From contig BJKQ01000005.1 in assembly GCA_006538405.1 (NCBI GenBank), positions 620,001 through 684,000 of the forward strand: a stretch of DNA of 64,000 bases, written 5' to 3'. Positions 1 through 13,300 of this stretch are shown here, in pieces. Under the pieces are notes generated by a model. It made no database searches, was not told where the DNA came from, and saw only the letters and a list, made by a program, of their open reading frames with translations. The DNA comes from Hansfordia pulvinata (taxonomy: Eukaryota; Ascomycota; Sordariomycetes; Xylariales). A program made the translations under genes and the position numbers. Each line of letters starts with the position of its first letter. Position 1 is the first letter of the stretch.

Positions 1-784
1 TGAGGCATGATCTGGAGCGGGTGAGTTATCTTTTCCTACTCTTTTTTCACTATCTTTCCTCACCATCCACTTGGCGCTGTGGGGTTTGGATCCAGTTTTG
101 CTTTCTCGTTATTGTTGCCTTTGGAGGGGGACAAAAGGGGGGAAGGGGAGGGTGCAGACCGTTTGCCAACCACCTCGCCCCCTTTTCCAAGGGCGTGGCT
201 TACATTGCGCCGGCGCAACCACCCTAAATCGGCGCTACAAGGAACCCATGAACAATTCTCCCTCTCCTAGCAAAGTAGGAAACGTAAATGGGAGAAACAG
301 AACTAACCTTTTTTCCACCGTACAGGTCCCCGGCATCGAGTCCGTCCACGAGCTGCACATCTGGAGCCTGGACCAGCAAAAGGCCATCGCCAGCGCGCAC
401 GTGGTGGTCGCGCCCGGCACCACGGTCAGCGGCTTTGTGGACAGCGCGCGCGTCGCGGGCCGCTGCCTGCACGAGTACGGCATCCACTCGATGACGCTGC
501 AGCCCGAGCACGCCGCCACCCCCCGTTCACCTTCATCATCATCTGACGACAACGGCGACGAGTTTGCGGAAGGAGGCCTGCCGCTGCTGCAGACCGTCAG
601 CCTCGAGAGCGGGAGCGGGAGCGACGCGAGCAGCGACGAGTCGGTGGTCGTGCGGCGGCGCCAGCGGGAGCAGCAGCGGCAGCAGCAACGGCTGCAGGAG
701 AAGAAGTCGGGTTGCCTGATCAGCTGCAGCGATCGGTGCGACAGCCTGACGTGCTGCAGCAGTCGGAGCAGCTTGAGCGAGTGA
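1..784 (+). CDS. Cation diffusion facilitator (CDF) zinc transporter, C-terminal exons (5' end outside window)
   Basis: Only the cytosolic C-terminal part is in the window. Positions 1-20 close one exon, a phase-0 intron runs 21-325 (GTGAGT donor, CTAAC branch site near 303, TACAG acceptor), and the last exon is 326-784 with a TGA stop. Across the join the protein reads RHDLER|VPGIESVHELHIWSL, which is the conserved C-terminal ferredoxin-like metal-regulatory fold of Zrc1/Cot1-type zinc transporters. These proteins move Zn2+ (and Co2+) out of the cytosol, in yeast into the vacuole; this is family knowledge. The last ~80 residues after the fold are Ser/Gln/Glu rich and end with Cys clusters (SGCLISCSDRCDSLTCCSS), which is unusual and could bind metal or be acylated. 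Membrane helices lie upstream of the window, so the exact subfamily (Zrc1/Cot1 or Zrg17/Msc2) cannot be settled. Confidence 0.85.
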
Positions 785-3700
785 GGGAGGGCAGGTGAGG
801 CCGGCTGAGGGTGTGTGTGAGGCGGGTCGGGACGGAGCTTTTCTTGCTGGATCAGTCGCCCCCTTTCTTGCAATCGGCCAAAGAAGGGTGTTCACCGACA
901 CCAACGTTGGGCGAAGAGTGTGAATTCGAATTGGAGGCAAGGTTGAAGGGAATAATATGCGAGAGCGGATATCCAGCCTCGCCGCATGTGCGATTGCCGC
1001 TGCCCCTTCTCCGTTGAGGGGCATGTCGGCCGCGCTTGCTTTCGGAACTGAGGGCTGTTGTTTGGGATGGGAGACTGCGTGGCCAGCCTCGTCTGTCGCA
1101 TTATACCACGAGATCTCGCGGCGGGCTGCGAGGGCTCAGTGTCGTTTAGCCAGTCCATCGATACCTACCTAATCAAAGTCTTTGCGTTATTGCTTCAGCA
1201 ATGCTTCCGCTCAGGGGGAGGGCTCTCTAGCGCGGTGGCGCGAAGTTCTTGTTCGGCCACGGGTTGTCCAAAGAGACTATGGGGGGGCACATGGCGTATC
1301 GTGACGGGGTTGGAGGACAACGCCCGAGGATACCGGGCGAAGCCAGATGCGGGACGGGGATCGAAGGGGGATCGGGAAGAGCAAAAGCGAGGTAGCAAGA
1401 ACGATTCTGTTTCACAAGGACTGGGCTCATGATTCTGTGGACGACGATATGATACCGGTATTTTCTTGTCGTTCTTGGTGGTTGAGCCGCCGCCGGAGCT
1501 GCCAGATCCCGTCAACGTTGGTCGAGGCGCCAGACTCGCGTGGAAGAAGTTGCTCGGTGGTTCGCTTTCTTCTCCGGCAGTTCGACGCGGACTTCGAGCC
1601 TTTCCGCCGCCTCTTAGAGGGCTGGTCCACGTCTCGGGCTGGGTGAGGGGATCGTCAAGAGTCGTGACAATGAGCCAGCCCGTGAGTCTCGTTGGCTTGC
1701 TGGGACGCGCCTGAGTCTAGGATGACTGTCTGAGGATACATCCATATCATCCAGAGCACACCTCCATCATCAGATGCATAGTCGTTCACAATGAGAATCC
1801 TCGATGCGATCACTGACACCCCACATTTGCAAATGACCCAGCTGTCTCCCAACCGGACGATGCGAGATCAGTCGAGATGCCATCCATGACCTCTTCCCAG
1901 GTTAGCCAAGGACCGGTCAGTCTCATTGGAGCTTGCCACGGCTGCATCTACTGATATACTCGTATCAACTCGGAGACCAGAAACATTGCTCTACCTACTA
2001 GTTAAGTCCCAGGCGTGGGCTGTGCTTGCCTGAGACGCAGCTTACTTCGCACCACCACCATTTGAAAAAACTCACACAGCCGGCCGTGGCGCAGCCATCA
2101 ATCTGCCACAACGCACAATCACCGTCCGAGCTCTGCGGAGAGACTGGTCCACCAGACAGCCAGCCTTCCAGGGAGGCACGCGCCAAAATCGAATGGCCAT
2201 CCATTGGCCACCACGCGCACACTCTTACACCTCACCGTCGCGGTATCTAACTTATCGCCCCCGATCCCCGGCCAGCAACGAGATTCGCGCTTGAAGAGAG
2301 TCGGATCCCCCACCCCCCCCCCACCCCTTTCTCCTCTGAAAAGGAAATGTAGCTCCCCTCCGGAAAGAAAAAGCATTTGCCCAAAAAGGCCATACGACCA
2401 AGACAGGCCCGCACACCAAGAGGGTTGGGAGCGGTCGGTCTTGGGGTCGCTCCCCGGGGAAAGCTCACTTGGATTCCCCGGCGCCGGGCAAGTCTCACGA
2501 TCCCATCCCTTGAGGCTCTGTTCCGTCCCCGGTTTGTCTCTCTTGTCTTTCTCTATAGTTCAGAATTGTCAGTTTCTCCAACCCATGTCTCTGGAGGCGC
2601 GAGACAAAAGAAGAAAAAAAAAAGAAAAAAAGAAAGAAGAGAAGAAAAACAACCCCCAGCCCAAGCCCCGGCCGCGGCGGCCAGTCCCGGACACGCTCTG
2701 ATTGGCCGCAGAGCGTGGGTACAGGTAAATGTAGAAGGGTCTGCAAATCGTAGGCATGTTGTTGTTGTCTGGGAAGTTCTAGGCGCCCCTCCTCCTCTTC
2801 TACCCAGCACTAACTACTCCACACGCTAACACGTCCCCAAGCGGAACACGACCGAAGGAGGGGTCAGCAAAGGCTTCCATCTGCGGCTCGCTATAATAAG
2901 ACGTCTTGGCCCTCACGCCCTGAGGGTCGGGGGAGGGGAGGAGAGGGAGAGACGGGCTGTTCCTTTTCCCAGTGTTTGTGTTTTGTGTTATACCCGCAGC
3001 TGTCGCCCGTCCAAGACACGGGGACACGGGACGGGGTAAGTCCAAGCACACGGTATCGGTATGAGCACTCTCGCTAACTCACTACTAAATGACGGGCGGA
3101 TGAGAAATGCCAAAATAATAATAATAATAATCGTAACTATAAACGAGAAACCAGCGATACACAGATAGACAGACACACATACGAGGACAGACGCAGACGT
3201 GGGGCAGGGGCCCTTCTGGAAACTGCATGTTCCAGCACGTTTGATAAAGCGGCGAGAGCGCCTGCAGGCTACTCGTGAGTTATACTTTGGTTAGCGGTGT
3301 TGGCGGTGACGCCCAAGAAAAGAAGAAAGGATGAAAGAAAAAAAAAGGAACGAAGTTAAGAAAAAAAAAACAAGAGAATACGGTCGCCCAGAAGGGCCGG
3401 GAATCTCAGCCCACCTGCACGTCCGCCACCAGATGCAGGTCAGGCCATTGTTGCTGATAAATTGAAGGCCTATCATCATCACTCCGTATGTAGGTAAAAT
3501 CAGGTAGAAGACCTGCCTGCTCTGCTTGACCGCCGGCAGAAGCTGCGGGCTGACCCGACGATGCTGGCTACCTAGCTTCATGTGGACAAGTCCGAGCGCG
3601 GAGCGGCTACTACCTATATATAAGGCACAAGGCGAGGCAAGGCAAGGTATGGTTCTTGTAAGCATGCGATGCTTGCATCATTGAGCAGAAACGGGTTGTC

Positions 3701-3933
3701 AAGGGTGGTGATGGTGGTTCTGAGCAAGCCCAGGGCGACCGGACCAGCCCATGCCGTACTTACTGATGAAGACTTGCACACTTGCTTTCGCCGAATAGTG
3801 GCAGACTCGGCTCTGGCGAAGCGGCGGCCCTGCGCAGGACGACACAACGCCACATGCCACGCAGCCCTGCCTGCCGCGGCGCCGTACCGGATCTCACGAC
3901 ACCGCGACTCCAGGCGCGCCAATCGCGCGCCGG

Positions 3934-4029
<96 letters not shown>

Positions 4030-7000
4030 GCACAGAAGAGCTGGTGGGCGTCGGAGCAGCCCGAGGCGGGGCGTCGGTGCGGCTGCACACGAGCCGATCG
4101 TCAGGTGATGGGGAACGATGGGACGAGCCAGGCATAGGGTAGGAGTATCCGTGCTCGCCATCTGCTACGAGAAAGGTATTTCTAGGTATACTCGCAGCGC
4201 CCCGGCCGGCCATCCAATTGCGCCCCCCGAGGACCCCTCCGCGACCGACAGGCTGGAGTAAAGGCGGCAGCGGGATGAGGGTGACAAGGCACAAGCCCGA
4301 CCATCGCAGGATCTACCCGTAAAGGCGGGCTGGCGGTGTGTCCATGTAGCTCTCACGCCACGTACGAATGACATGGGGGTATATCTGTGCTCCTGTAGGC
4401 CTTGTGCCCCGACGACACGAAGCCTGCCCGAGGACGCAGAGCCTGCTCGCGTCTTATTGTTCGCGATGCAGGAGGGACGGCGGCCAAGCTCAAACAGGCG
4501 AAGGAGGCTCGCCACAAAGGCACCGGGGAAGAGCCCGAAACCGCCCCGGGCTCATCTTGTGCGGGTCGATCCTTGTTTTCCTGCCTGTATCTTCGAAAGA
4601 GAGAGAGAAAAAGGAGCGCCTCCGACCGGGGCGGTGGTAAGAGACCCCAGAGTCGTAATCAGAAACAGACTTGGACGCAGAAACAGCAGACAAGGCTGGC
4701 CGCAAGACATGCACACAGACAAGACACAGACACTGCACTGCCTCGGACACAAACCAAGGGCTTCGCCGAACCTCCCACCGACGTCCCTCTTACCCACGGT
4801 TCGATTGCCCGGCTTCCGCATATCCCGGTCATACGTCCCTGCGCCCTGGCGACCCCAAACGCCGGGGCTCTATGACGGTGAGTGACGCCCCGATGATGGC
4901 CCATCCTACGCACCGCGGGCCAGGGCTGCTGCAACACCTGCCGGCATCACTCTGTATAGTCCTCCCTCTCGCCAACCCGGGACGTCCTCGGAGCGCTCGC
5001 TTCTTCACATTTCGCAAAGAGCTCTGCGTTCTCCAATCCGGGGATGCTTCAGGTATGCGAGTGCAACACCGCACTGGCCGATGGGCAGGCGGCCTCGTGG
5101 GCAAATCCAAGAACCACCCCCAATGCCACCAGCGCGCGCAGGTCAGGCGGATGGAATCCGGAGGATCAAGGCGGTCGAAAACAACCGCCCCCCCCCCCGT
5201 CGAGGCCCAGCCCGTCGGAACATGGGAGGCGAAAAGGCGGGCGTGCGGGCGGGCTGGAATACTACCATCCCATGCGCACCTTGCGTGCCACGCGACACGA
5301 CTCGCTGGCGACGTGGCAGCACCGAAGCCACACCGCGGCGTTCGTGAGAGAGAGAGAGGGGGGTCCTGGAGGGGTGGGCGGAGGGGCCGGGTGGTATTGG
5401 TATGGCTTGCTTGCCGCTGCCTCTCGCCCGTGCGACTTTCGCATCTGCTGACGTTGCTGTTGGCAAGTGAGTGTGACGATGGGCAGCGAAAAGGGGAGGG
5501 CAGCGCCTGAGACGAGTATCGTAGACCATGGCGGCGGGATGCGATACCGAGCACGCCGGTTTGGCAATATCAGTGAATCGATCACCCACGCGGCAGCAGC
5601 AGCATCAGTGGCAGCATCAGCAGCAGCCGCCGCCGCCGCTGAACTGCGGCAGCCTGTACTCGTACGAGCCGTGCCCCCGTACGAAAAAGTGTTCACCGCC
5701 CGGGACGTCGGCTCGCTCAACCCTTCCCTCCCGTCTTCGCCGACGGAGACGAGACACACGGAAAGAGAGCAAATGGCCCTATGAGTACTCGTACGCGTCT
5801 CGTATTCCCGAGCGCGCGCGGGGCCACACGGGACGAGGTGCCGGGCGACATTCAGACAGAGCCATGTTTGGGGTGCTCCCCGTCCTTCCGAGAATCGCCG
5901 GACTCGCTCGCGTGGCTCTCGCTGTCTGCACGGGATTACTCGATGCGGCAGGTTCTTGTTTCCAGGGTGGTGCTGGCCGGTATCGCGATGCGGCGCGATG
6001 GGACGAGGGAGGGTTGGATCCCCGCCCTCGGACTCGAGCGTCACGGTGCGTCAATTTCCGTGCGCTCGGGAAAAGCTGGCACCCCTTCTTACTATTAGTG
6101 CGGGCGAGCTAAGCCCAGGGCCCGGCACCGCGATAGGACGCTGCGGAGGACCCGGCCTTCTGGCGCTGCTGCCGATGACTTGCACGTACAGATGGATGTA
6201 CGAGTACCTAACCTTGGGTTCGTGTGGGTGGACGCGCCAGCATGGCATGGACCTGCAGAGTTGGGGAAAGTGTGTGGCTACCAGATGTTGTTAGTGACAT
6301 CCAATGGGAGTGAAGCGAAGAATTCACGCACCTCATTACCTACCTACTCGTGGGCACCCTCGCCTTGGTGCACGCAGGCACGCACGCACGCGCTCGCTCA
6401 CACACCACACTCGACCACCAAACAGGCAACGGCCAGGCGGCGGCGACCCGTGACGCGGTCCCGAGTAGTGTAGGTTGGAAAGCCGGGAGATCTAACGGCG
6501 CCAAAGACGATTCGGCGTCGCGAAAACGGCCCGGCATGTGTCCGTCAAGGACCATCTCGGTGGGCAAACACGGGCAATGGGGAGCCAGGCAGTTCGCGTT
6601 CGGCGCGTTGATCCGAAGAGGGAACTGCCCACGCGCGCCCGTGTCGTAAGCGGATGAAAATAGCATTTTTCGCCATGGTTCGGATTAGCTAGCGACTGGG
6701 GGTAAGGGAGCCGGCTGTCGACTAGTAGCAATAATGACAAGAACAATAATAACAACACTCGAAGGCAATCATACCTTCAAATGCGAGTAGTGGGCTCAAA
6801 CGATCACCGGGATCAGCACCCTGCTCGATACGGAGCACGCGGTCTGCTTTTTATCTTTTTCTTTTTCTTTCCCCGACGGAGACTCGTGCATGGCCCAGGA
6901 ATTCTCGACTTGTTCCACGAGCTGTTGGGCACGTCACCGGCAAGGCTCATCTCGTGGACTGCAGGGGTTAGGCGAGCCAAACCCGACCGTCCCAAACCCA

Positions 7001-9954
7001 TGGGCCACATCGAAATGAGAGAATGCGACGCCCAAGTTGCCGAGCTGGCTTGGGCGCCTATCGTGCTCGCTCGAGCGGCGTCCTCGTATGAGTAGAGAGA
7101 CTGGCAAAAGATAGGGCTCGAGTATCTACTCGTACCTACTTACCCACGACGGGATAGGCTGCACGACCGGCATGGACTGTAATGGGCAGTTTGATTCACC
7201 TGCAATCCAAGCAGCATGCCACACACTTGTTACCACGCAATAGTGGCTATGATCCTGGGGTGTGGTTGTCGGTAATCTGTACTTGTACTGCTTGTTGGTG
7301 GTGTTGCACCATACTCGTGAGTGATAGGCGACTTGTCGGGACTGCATTATTATCCGTCGCAAGCATGGGCTGGTCGATAGAGTGTAATCCCTGCACATGG
7401 TTGGTTCGTGGTTGCCCATGCTCAACCTGTTGGTCGGCTTCAGTCACGCGACAGCCGGGCCTCTGACACGCGGCGTGGCGGGGTGGGCTCTTGCTTGTGC
7501 CACCAAAGGGGAAAGAAAACCACCCCCACGATGTTCTGGACGGGGCACGATGATCTGGTTACGAGAGAACATCTCGGGTGGTGGCCCGCCAGCCGCGCTT
7601 GGAGATGGATTCGAGGTCTAGCTCAGGGTGCTGGCGCGTGTCGCGGGTGGAGATGGCCACTGGCGTGCCACGCTGGGCCGCGGCTCTGGTGGTCATTCTT
7701 GTGGCTCTTGTGCTTGTGCCCGTAGCCTGTTATTCTTGGAACGAGCGCACCGCCTCCGTGTCGCGTGGGAGCACAGACGTGAGCAGGCCCCTTCGAAGAC
7801 CGTGCTGGGCTGATATCAGGCACTCGTACGATATGGCGTGTGATATCGAGTTGGGTCGTGGCGAGCGGGCGGGCATCGATGGGCTGTCTGAGTCAAGAGA
7901 GCCACTGGCATGTTGAGGTGATGCTGCTTGGGCTGTGAGCCGGATGAAGCAGAAAATGGATGGGAAATCGGATGCTCGTCGAACAATTCACATGTGAAGT
8001 CTGTGGAAGGTACGAATCGTGGGATGGAAAGCACCTGCATCATGTTGCCTGGCTGCACGAGGGCAAGTACCGGTAACCCGCAAGAGAGGCGCTGGTTGAC
8101 ACGGCGCCAAGTACCTGTAGCGGAGAGGGCCTTGAGGAGTACGTGAGTACTCGCACGAGTAGGCGCAAGTTAGCGCAGTGGCGTCGGCGCTGGCCCCCTG
8201 TGGCCCCCACTTAGACCGCCTGGCAAGTCGCTGTAGCGCAGGGCGGACTGGGCGGACAGGGACCGACATGCTGAAGGTGTCAGGAATGCTGAAAGTGGGG
8301 CGCCACTGCCTTCTGCACCGCGCTAACCGGGGGGAAGGAACTGCCGCAGGTATTCCAGACCTTTTCGACTTGAAGCGGTGAAAGTCCCTTTTTTTTTTCT
8401 TTTTTTTTTTTTTTTTTCTTGCCTTTCCCCCTCGCCGTCGCGTTGTTGCCCGCTCGCTCGCTTTTGGCTGTGCTATGTGGCTGTCTGGCCCTCCTTCGCT
8501 GATCGGCCCCCTCGCCAGCCGCCCGTCTGATCCCATCCCATCATCCACCACCCCGTCCATCCTCCAGCGCCCGACAACGGAACCTGCTGATCGGCGGCGC
8601 CCTCGACCAGCCCCTGCGACTGCCTGTCTTTCTGCTCGTTAGGTACTCTCGCCCAAGTCGTCGGGCAGTCACTACACAGATAATTATAATTTGCCAGGAC
8701 GCCGTCAATACCACCTCTCCACGCCAGCCCAGCCTGCCGTCCTAGCTTCGACCGGCCGACCGCTCGCTCAGTGTTTATTTAGCTTCCGCGTATCTAAAGT
8801 GCCAACAGTGTGGATGCTCCCGGAGAGCAGTCCGACTCGCAGAACTCAAGTGCAAAGACTCAAAAGAACGTACAAGACGGCCGGTATCTCGTCGTGGCCT
8901 GGCCTGCTGAGCCCTTTCGACCGGTGTGAGGGGCCCTTGTCTGCCACTCGCCAATCGCAGAGTCGGTGAAGCCAGCATGACGAACGCGGCAGAGTGAATG
9001 ATCGAGACGAACCAGACCACCGGCGCCCTGGCCCTCCACCACCCAACAGCCTCTCCACCCTTTTTCGCCTTGATTAATTCTCTCCCGCGAGCACGGCGCC
9101 CGCGACAGCTCAGACCCTCCCAGGGATCCCATTCCAACGTCATAACCCTCGCCGCGCCGACAGCACCGACCACGCTCAAGATCCCGCGCTCAGGCTGACG
9201 GGCTGGCTGGCCAACCTACTCCGTACTACTGCCTGTCTGCCTGCCTGCCTGACGACTCTCCTGTGTAACGCGCCTGTGTACCCTCATAGCACAGCAAGCC
9301 CGGCACCGGCCTGACGTCGGCCTCGTCTCATCTTATTCTCGTCCCGCTTATTAGTCTGCTCACCGTCGGCGCCCAACCACGTTCGCCCCATTACCGACGC
9401 GCCCACCTTTCGGCCTGCCCACCCGTCTGTTGTGGCCCTTGCTGTGCCACCACCCCATCTTACCCTACTCCCCGAACTTGCCCGCCTCCTCACTCCCGCC
9501 CTCGTGGCTCGCGATCCGCTCCTTTCATTATAAGCACCTCCGGCCCTCCACTCCCCCAGATCACATCATTCCCCTATCGCCCCGAGCCCTTGTGCGCCCT
9601 CCGTGTCTTCTGCCACTGTTGCACGATACCCGCCTCTGACGTTGGTCCACGCGTCTGTGCGAAGTCTTCGCCTTGATTGCCCTCGCCGCCGCTGGCCCAC
9701 TGTTGTATAAGACTCTGGCAACTGGCGACTCAGCCTGCCACCTCAACCGCCCGTTGTATATTCACTTGACAGGAGAGCATCCGGGACACAAGGCTGGCCC
9801 AACAACGCGCCGGGTCACCTCAGGAACAGCACAACCCTACCCTTGAGACAGCAAAGAAACCCACCAGCGTCGTCATCGGAGCTTCTGGATCTCCTCACAG
9901 GGTTGGCGCAAGCACGACCTACCCCAGCGACGCTCTTTGGCAGCCCTGGTGCAA
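785..9954. other. Long gene-poor spacer (~9 kb)
   Basis: I find no conserved protein, no well-placed splice pattern and no RNA gene here. Open frames exist on both strands (for example 4671-5510 + and 5262-6044 -), but their translations are Arg/Pro/Ser/His rich, lack recognisable domains and look like by-products of GC-rich DNA. The stretch holds a CGT microsatellite (3935-4028), an A-rich patch (2605-2650), a T-rich tract (8390-8420) and many copies of TACCTA and ACTCGTAC-like motifs. The last 1.5 kb is pyrimidine-rich and probably contains the promoter and 5' leader of the LST4 homologue. Long non-coding transcripts or upstream regulatory DNA cannot be excluded. Confidence 0.6.
3935..4028. 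repeat. CGT/ACG trinucleotide microsatellite, ~31 units
   Basis: An uninterrupted run of CGT triplets about 94 bp long. All frames through it stay open on both strands (poly-Val, poly-Arg, poly-Ser on +; poly-Asp, poly-Thr, poly-Arg on -), which inflates neighbouring ORFs. Nothing around it supports a gene, so I treat it as a non-coding microsatellite. Confidence 0.95.
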
Positions 9955-10342
9955 ATGGCTTTCAGTATGACTAGCAGTTCTGTGGAGGTCGGTCTCTATG
10001 TGGCAGCAGCTCGTTGATAACAGCCTGATGCCGCCTTGCCAACAGTGGTTCTCACCGCATCACCAGTCGCATTTGTTCGTGGCCGTGCCTCGCGGAGCCA
10101 CCCAATATGCTGGGCAAGCTCTTCAACCTGACCTCTGGGCCGCCAGCCCCAGTGAACGACCAGCAAGGCCCTGCGCCTCCTCAGCCATCCCCGGAGTCTA
10201 TTCAAGAAGACACCTACACTCGCAGCCTCCTGTTTCCCGACACCCAGGCCCTCCATGCCAACCAGGATCAGGTGTTCCCTCTCTCGACCACTCCAGTGGC
10301 CCTCTCCTCTGTCCAGGCCAATGCCTTCGACTACGACAATGA
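9955..10342 (+). promoter_or_regulatory. Upstream ORFs in the LST4 leader, one overlapping the main start
   Basis: Two upstream AUG frames precede the main start at 10107. The first, 9955-10017, encodes 20 residues and ends at TGA. The second opens at ATG 9998, has an internal ATG at 10028, and stays open to 10342, so it overlaps the main ORF by 236 nt in another frame. If this stretch is in the mature 5' leader, scanning ribosomes would meet these starts first and main-ORF translation would be lowered unless bypassed. A 5'UTR intron could remove them; transcript data are needed. Confidence 0.45.
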
Positions 10343-13300
10343 AGTCGACCTGGAGGCCCGAGACGTTCGCATCATAATCATGCAGGACAGCTTGGGCTCC
10401 GTGAACCCATCGCTGTTGTATGACAGCCATCCTGGCCCCTCAGTGACCGCCCCGGCCGAGAGAAGCCCTGTTAGCACCAAAGCGCCCCAGAACCTCCCAC
10501 GTGACCCCCGCAGGGTTCCTACATCGCCCCGAAAAGGCAGCCTGGGACAGCCGGCACGGCCTCTGGTGATCCAGCCGGGCAGCCCGCAGCCCAAGCAAGG
10601 TGCCCTGGATAGGCGGGCGTCCATACAGACTCGCAACCTGAGCTTTGCCGAGACGGATTTCCAAAAGGCCGCGAGGGAGTATCGCGAAGACCTGGCCAGC
10701 TTTTCGAACTGCATTTTCGCCAACACCGAGGTCATGTCCTACAAAGGGACCCAGACCAAGGTCCATATCATCCCGAGCGACCACAAAATCTCGGACGTGT
10801 CAAGCTCCTATGTTGGAGATGGGCGAGGATCCATGGGTCGGTCAAGTGCGAGGGCCAGCAGACTTGCCCACTCCTTCACCTCGGAAGCAACGAACCTGCC
10901 CCTCACTTCTCCTACAACGCCCAGCCGGCCGACGGATCGTAAGAAGATCCTCGTCACCCGTCTCTTCCCCATCAACCTGCCCGCCGATGACCCGGAATCG
11001 CCGAACCCAGGGTTCAACAACATCTCCGAAGACACTGGAGGGTTCCCCTTCCCATACTCGCTGGATGACTCGAAGGGGAAAAAGCGGAAGCCGATGCCCA
11101 AGCAGAAGAGGACGCCAATGTATGCTGTTGCAATGATCTTGCAACTGCCAGCGAGCCCTTCTCTGGCTTCTAACCCGCCCAAGTCGGCCATGAGGACATC
11201 TGGCTCGTACGGGGAGCAGCAGGACTTTTTCCCATCCTCTTATGGGTCGGCGCGTCGCTCCGGATGGACAATGGTTGGGGGCTATAGCAACGAGCTGATC
11301 GAGTCAACGCTGAGTAACGAGCCAGAAGATCAGATGGACATCATTACACAGCACTGGGATGTCATCATGAGAGCGTTGACTCACCTCCAGTCTGTTGCGG
11401 CAACAGCCCTTTTCCCCATGCTGAAGCAGGCTGATGCTGCCATGGTGGAGCCCACACAGACTGCGATCGCAACCCAGCTTGCTCGGACGTCATCTATCAA
11501 CAGTCGCCGCGGGTCAGACGCCTCGCAGGCCAAGCCATCCAAGTCGAACTCGAAGCTGGTGACTTTGTCCCCAAACTGCTTGATGCAGGACAAGAAGATC
11601 AGCCAGGAGGTCACGAGCGTGAGGGCACGTGTCGTATCTGGCCTCCGAGCGAAACGGGTTGTCACTGGTCAGGGCCGCTGGGGCCCCTGGAGGGAAGAAG
11701 CGAGATGGGTGGCCAAGTGGGCGGGCGGCAAGGAGCAGCGATTCTTCTTCTTCAACCTCCTGACAAGCTTTCTGGCGACACACCAAGAGTGGCTGCAGGC
11801 TTTGAGCCCGCCGTATTATCGCAGGCGCCACCACCAACAGCAAAGAGGAAGAGCAGAGGAAGACAACTCGCTCCCGTCGCGAACCATCATTGTCGCGAAT
11901 GACAAGATGGCTTCGCGTCGGCTGGTATTCTTACTAGCAGCATTTCTCCCCGCCAACCAGCAACTCCCATCGATACGGCCACATCGCGGACAAACGTCTG
12001 CTTCCAACATGGCTGCGTACGGCCAATCGCCCCCGACATACGTGGTACCTATACTCAAGGAAGAGTCCCTTCGGAGGAAAATCAACCGCAGAACAGGTGG
12101 ACGAAGGTCGTCCCACAGCCGAAGCTTCAGCATCCAGTCGCAGGCCACCGCCAGATCGACTACCGGCGTTCCGGCGCAGCTGGCCCACCTCTCCATGGAT
12201 ACCCAGGGGCCACGGGCGAGTGATAGCACAGCCTCCAAGCCGGGAGCGATTCCCTTCGCTAGCAGCGAGGCAACCACCCGGAAGAGCAGCGCGGCGACCA
12301 CGAATACTGTCCTGGCAGACACTGCAGTGCCCCACTTCTCCACACTGCACCGTACCGACACCCGGCGAAGCATCCGACCCGAGAGCAGTGGCAGTACAGC
12401 TGCGGACGACCTGAAGCGGACCCTTACCCGCGGAGAGAGCAGCCGCACCAGCCAGAGCAACCTCGACGGAAGGGGTCAGCACTCTCGGTGGGGCAGCGTC
12501 ATCAGCGGCTTCTGGAATCCCAAGCGTCGCGAATCGTCGGCAGCAACTGACCTGACCACCACTACCGAGAGCCCCCAAGCCTCGCCCAGCAAGACCATTA
12601 AGAAAGACCGACTTTCGCAGATGGTCGACGAAGCACACGCCGCTGTCTCGACCCCTGTGGAGCAGCAGCCGGCTCAGGCGCAGCCCGACGCGCCGAGGAG
12701 GTCAGAACAGCGGAGCTTCATCGAGACAAGCGATCTCAAAGCCCGCGTTCCGGACCCCGCGGGTGCCTACGAGTCTCCGGTGAAGACGTCAATCAACAAC
12801 GACGACGGGGTAATTGACGTCGACATCCAGTTTCCCGACTTCTTGGCCTCCTTCGAGACGGCTGTCAGCTCGCCCTCGAGCAGCGGATACCTGTCGACGC
12901 CGGGCCTCAGCGTGGGGCTTGATAGCTTCGAGCAGTTCTCTCGTGTTGCTATCGACGGCGAAGCGCCCCTGAATGTGGCGGGCTGGCTGCAGAGATTCCA
13001 CCCGGACTTCACGCTGCAGGCTATACCGCCTCAGGAGGACCTGCTTACACAGGTTCGCGAGGCCCTCATGTCGGAGCCGACGCCCGCCGCTGCCAATAGC
13101 TTGCTATCGTCGTCGTCGTCCCAGTGGCCCACCGAGCGCTGGGTTGATGTGAGCACGGCCATTGTGGCCGACACGACCAACTTTTCCATCAAGCGCCTGC
13201 GGTACCGACGTTTAATCAAGAACCGAACGGGCGGTGGTGCGGACCAACGGCGTTTCAGCGGCGGCGGCTCCTTCTTGTCCGCGCCAGCTGCGCCATTGAT

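Noticed and set aside
3669..4294. Poly-Val, poly-Thr and poly-Asp reading frames
   Set aside because: Artefacts of the CGT microsatellite; all frames stay open through it.
4671..6044. Long overlapping ORFs on both strands (279 and 260 codons)
   Set aside because: Low-complexity Arg/Pro/His/Ser translations, no domains, no splice context; expected by chance in GC-rich DNA.
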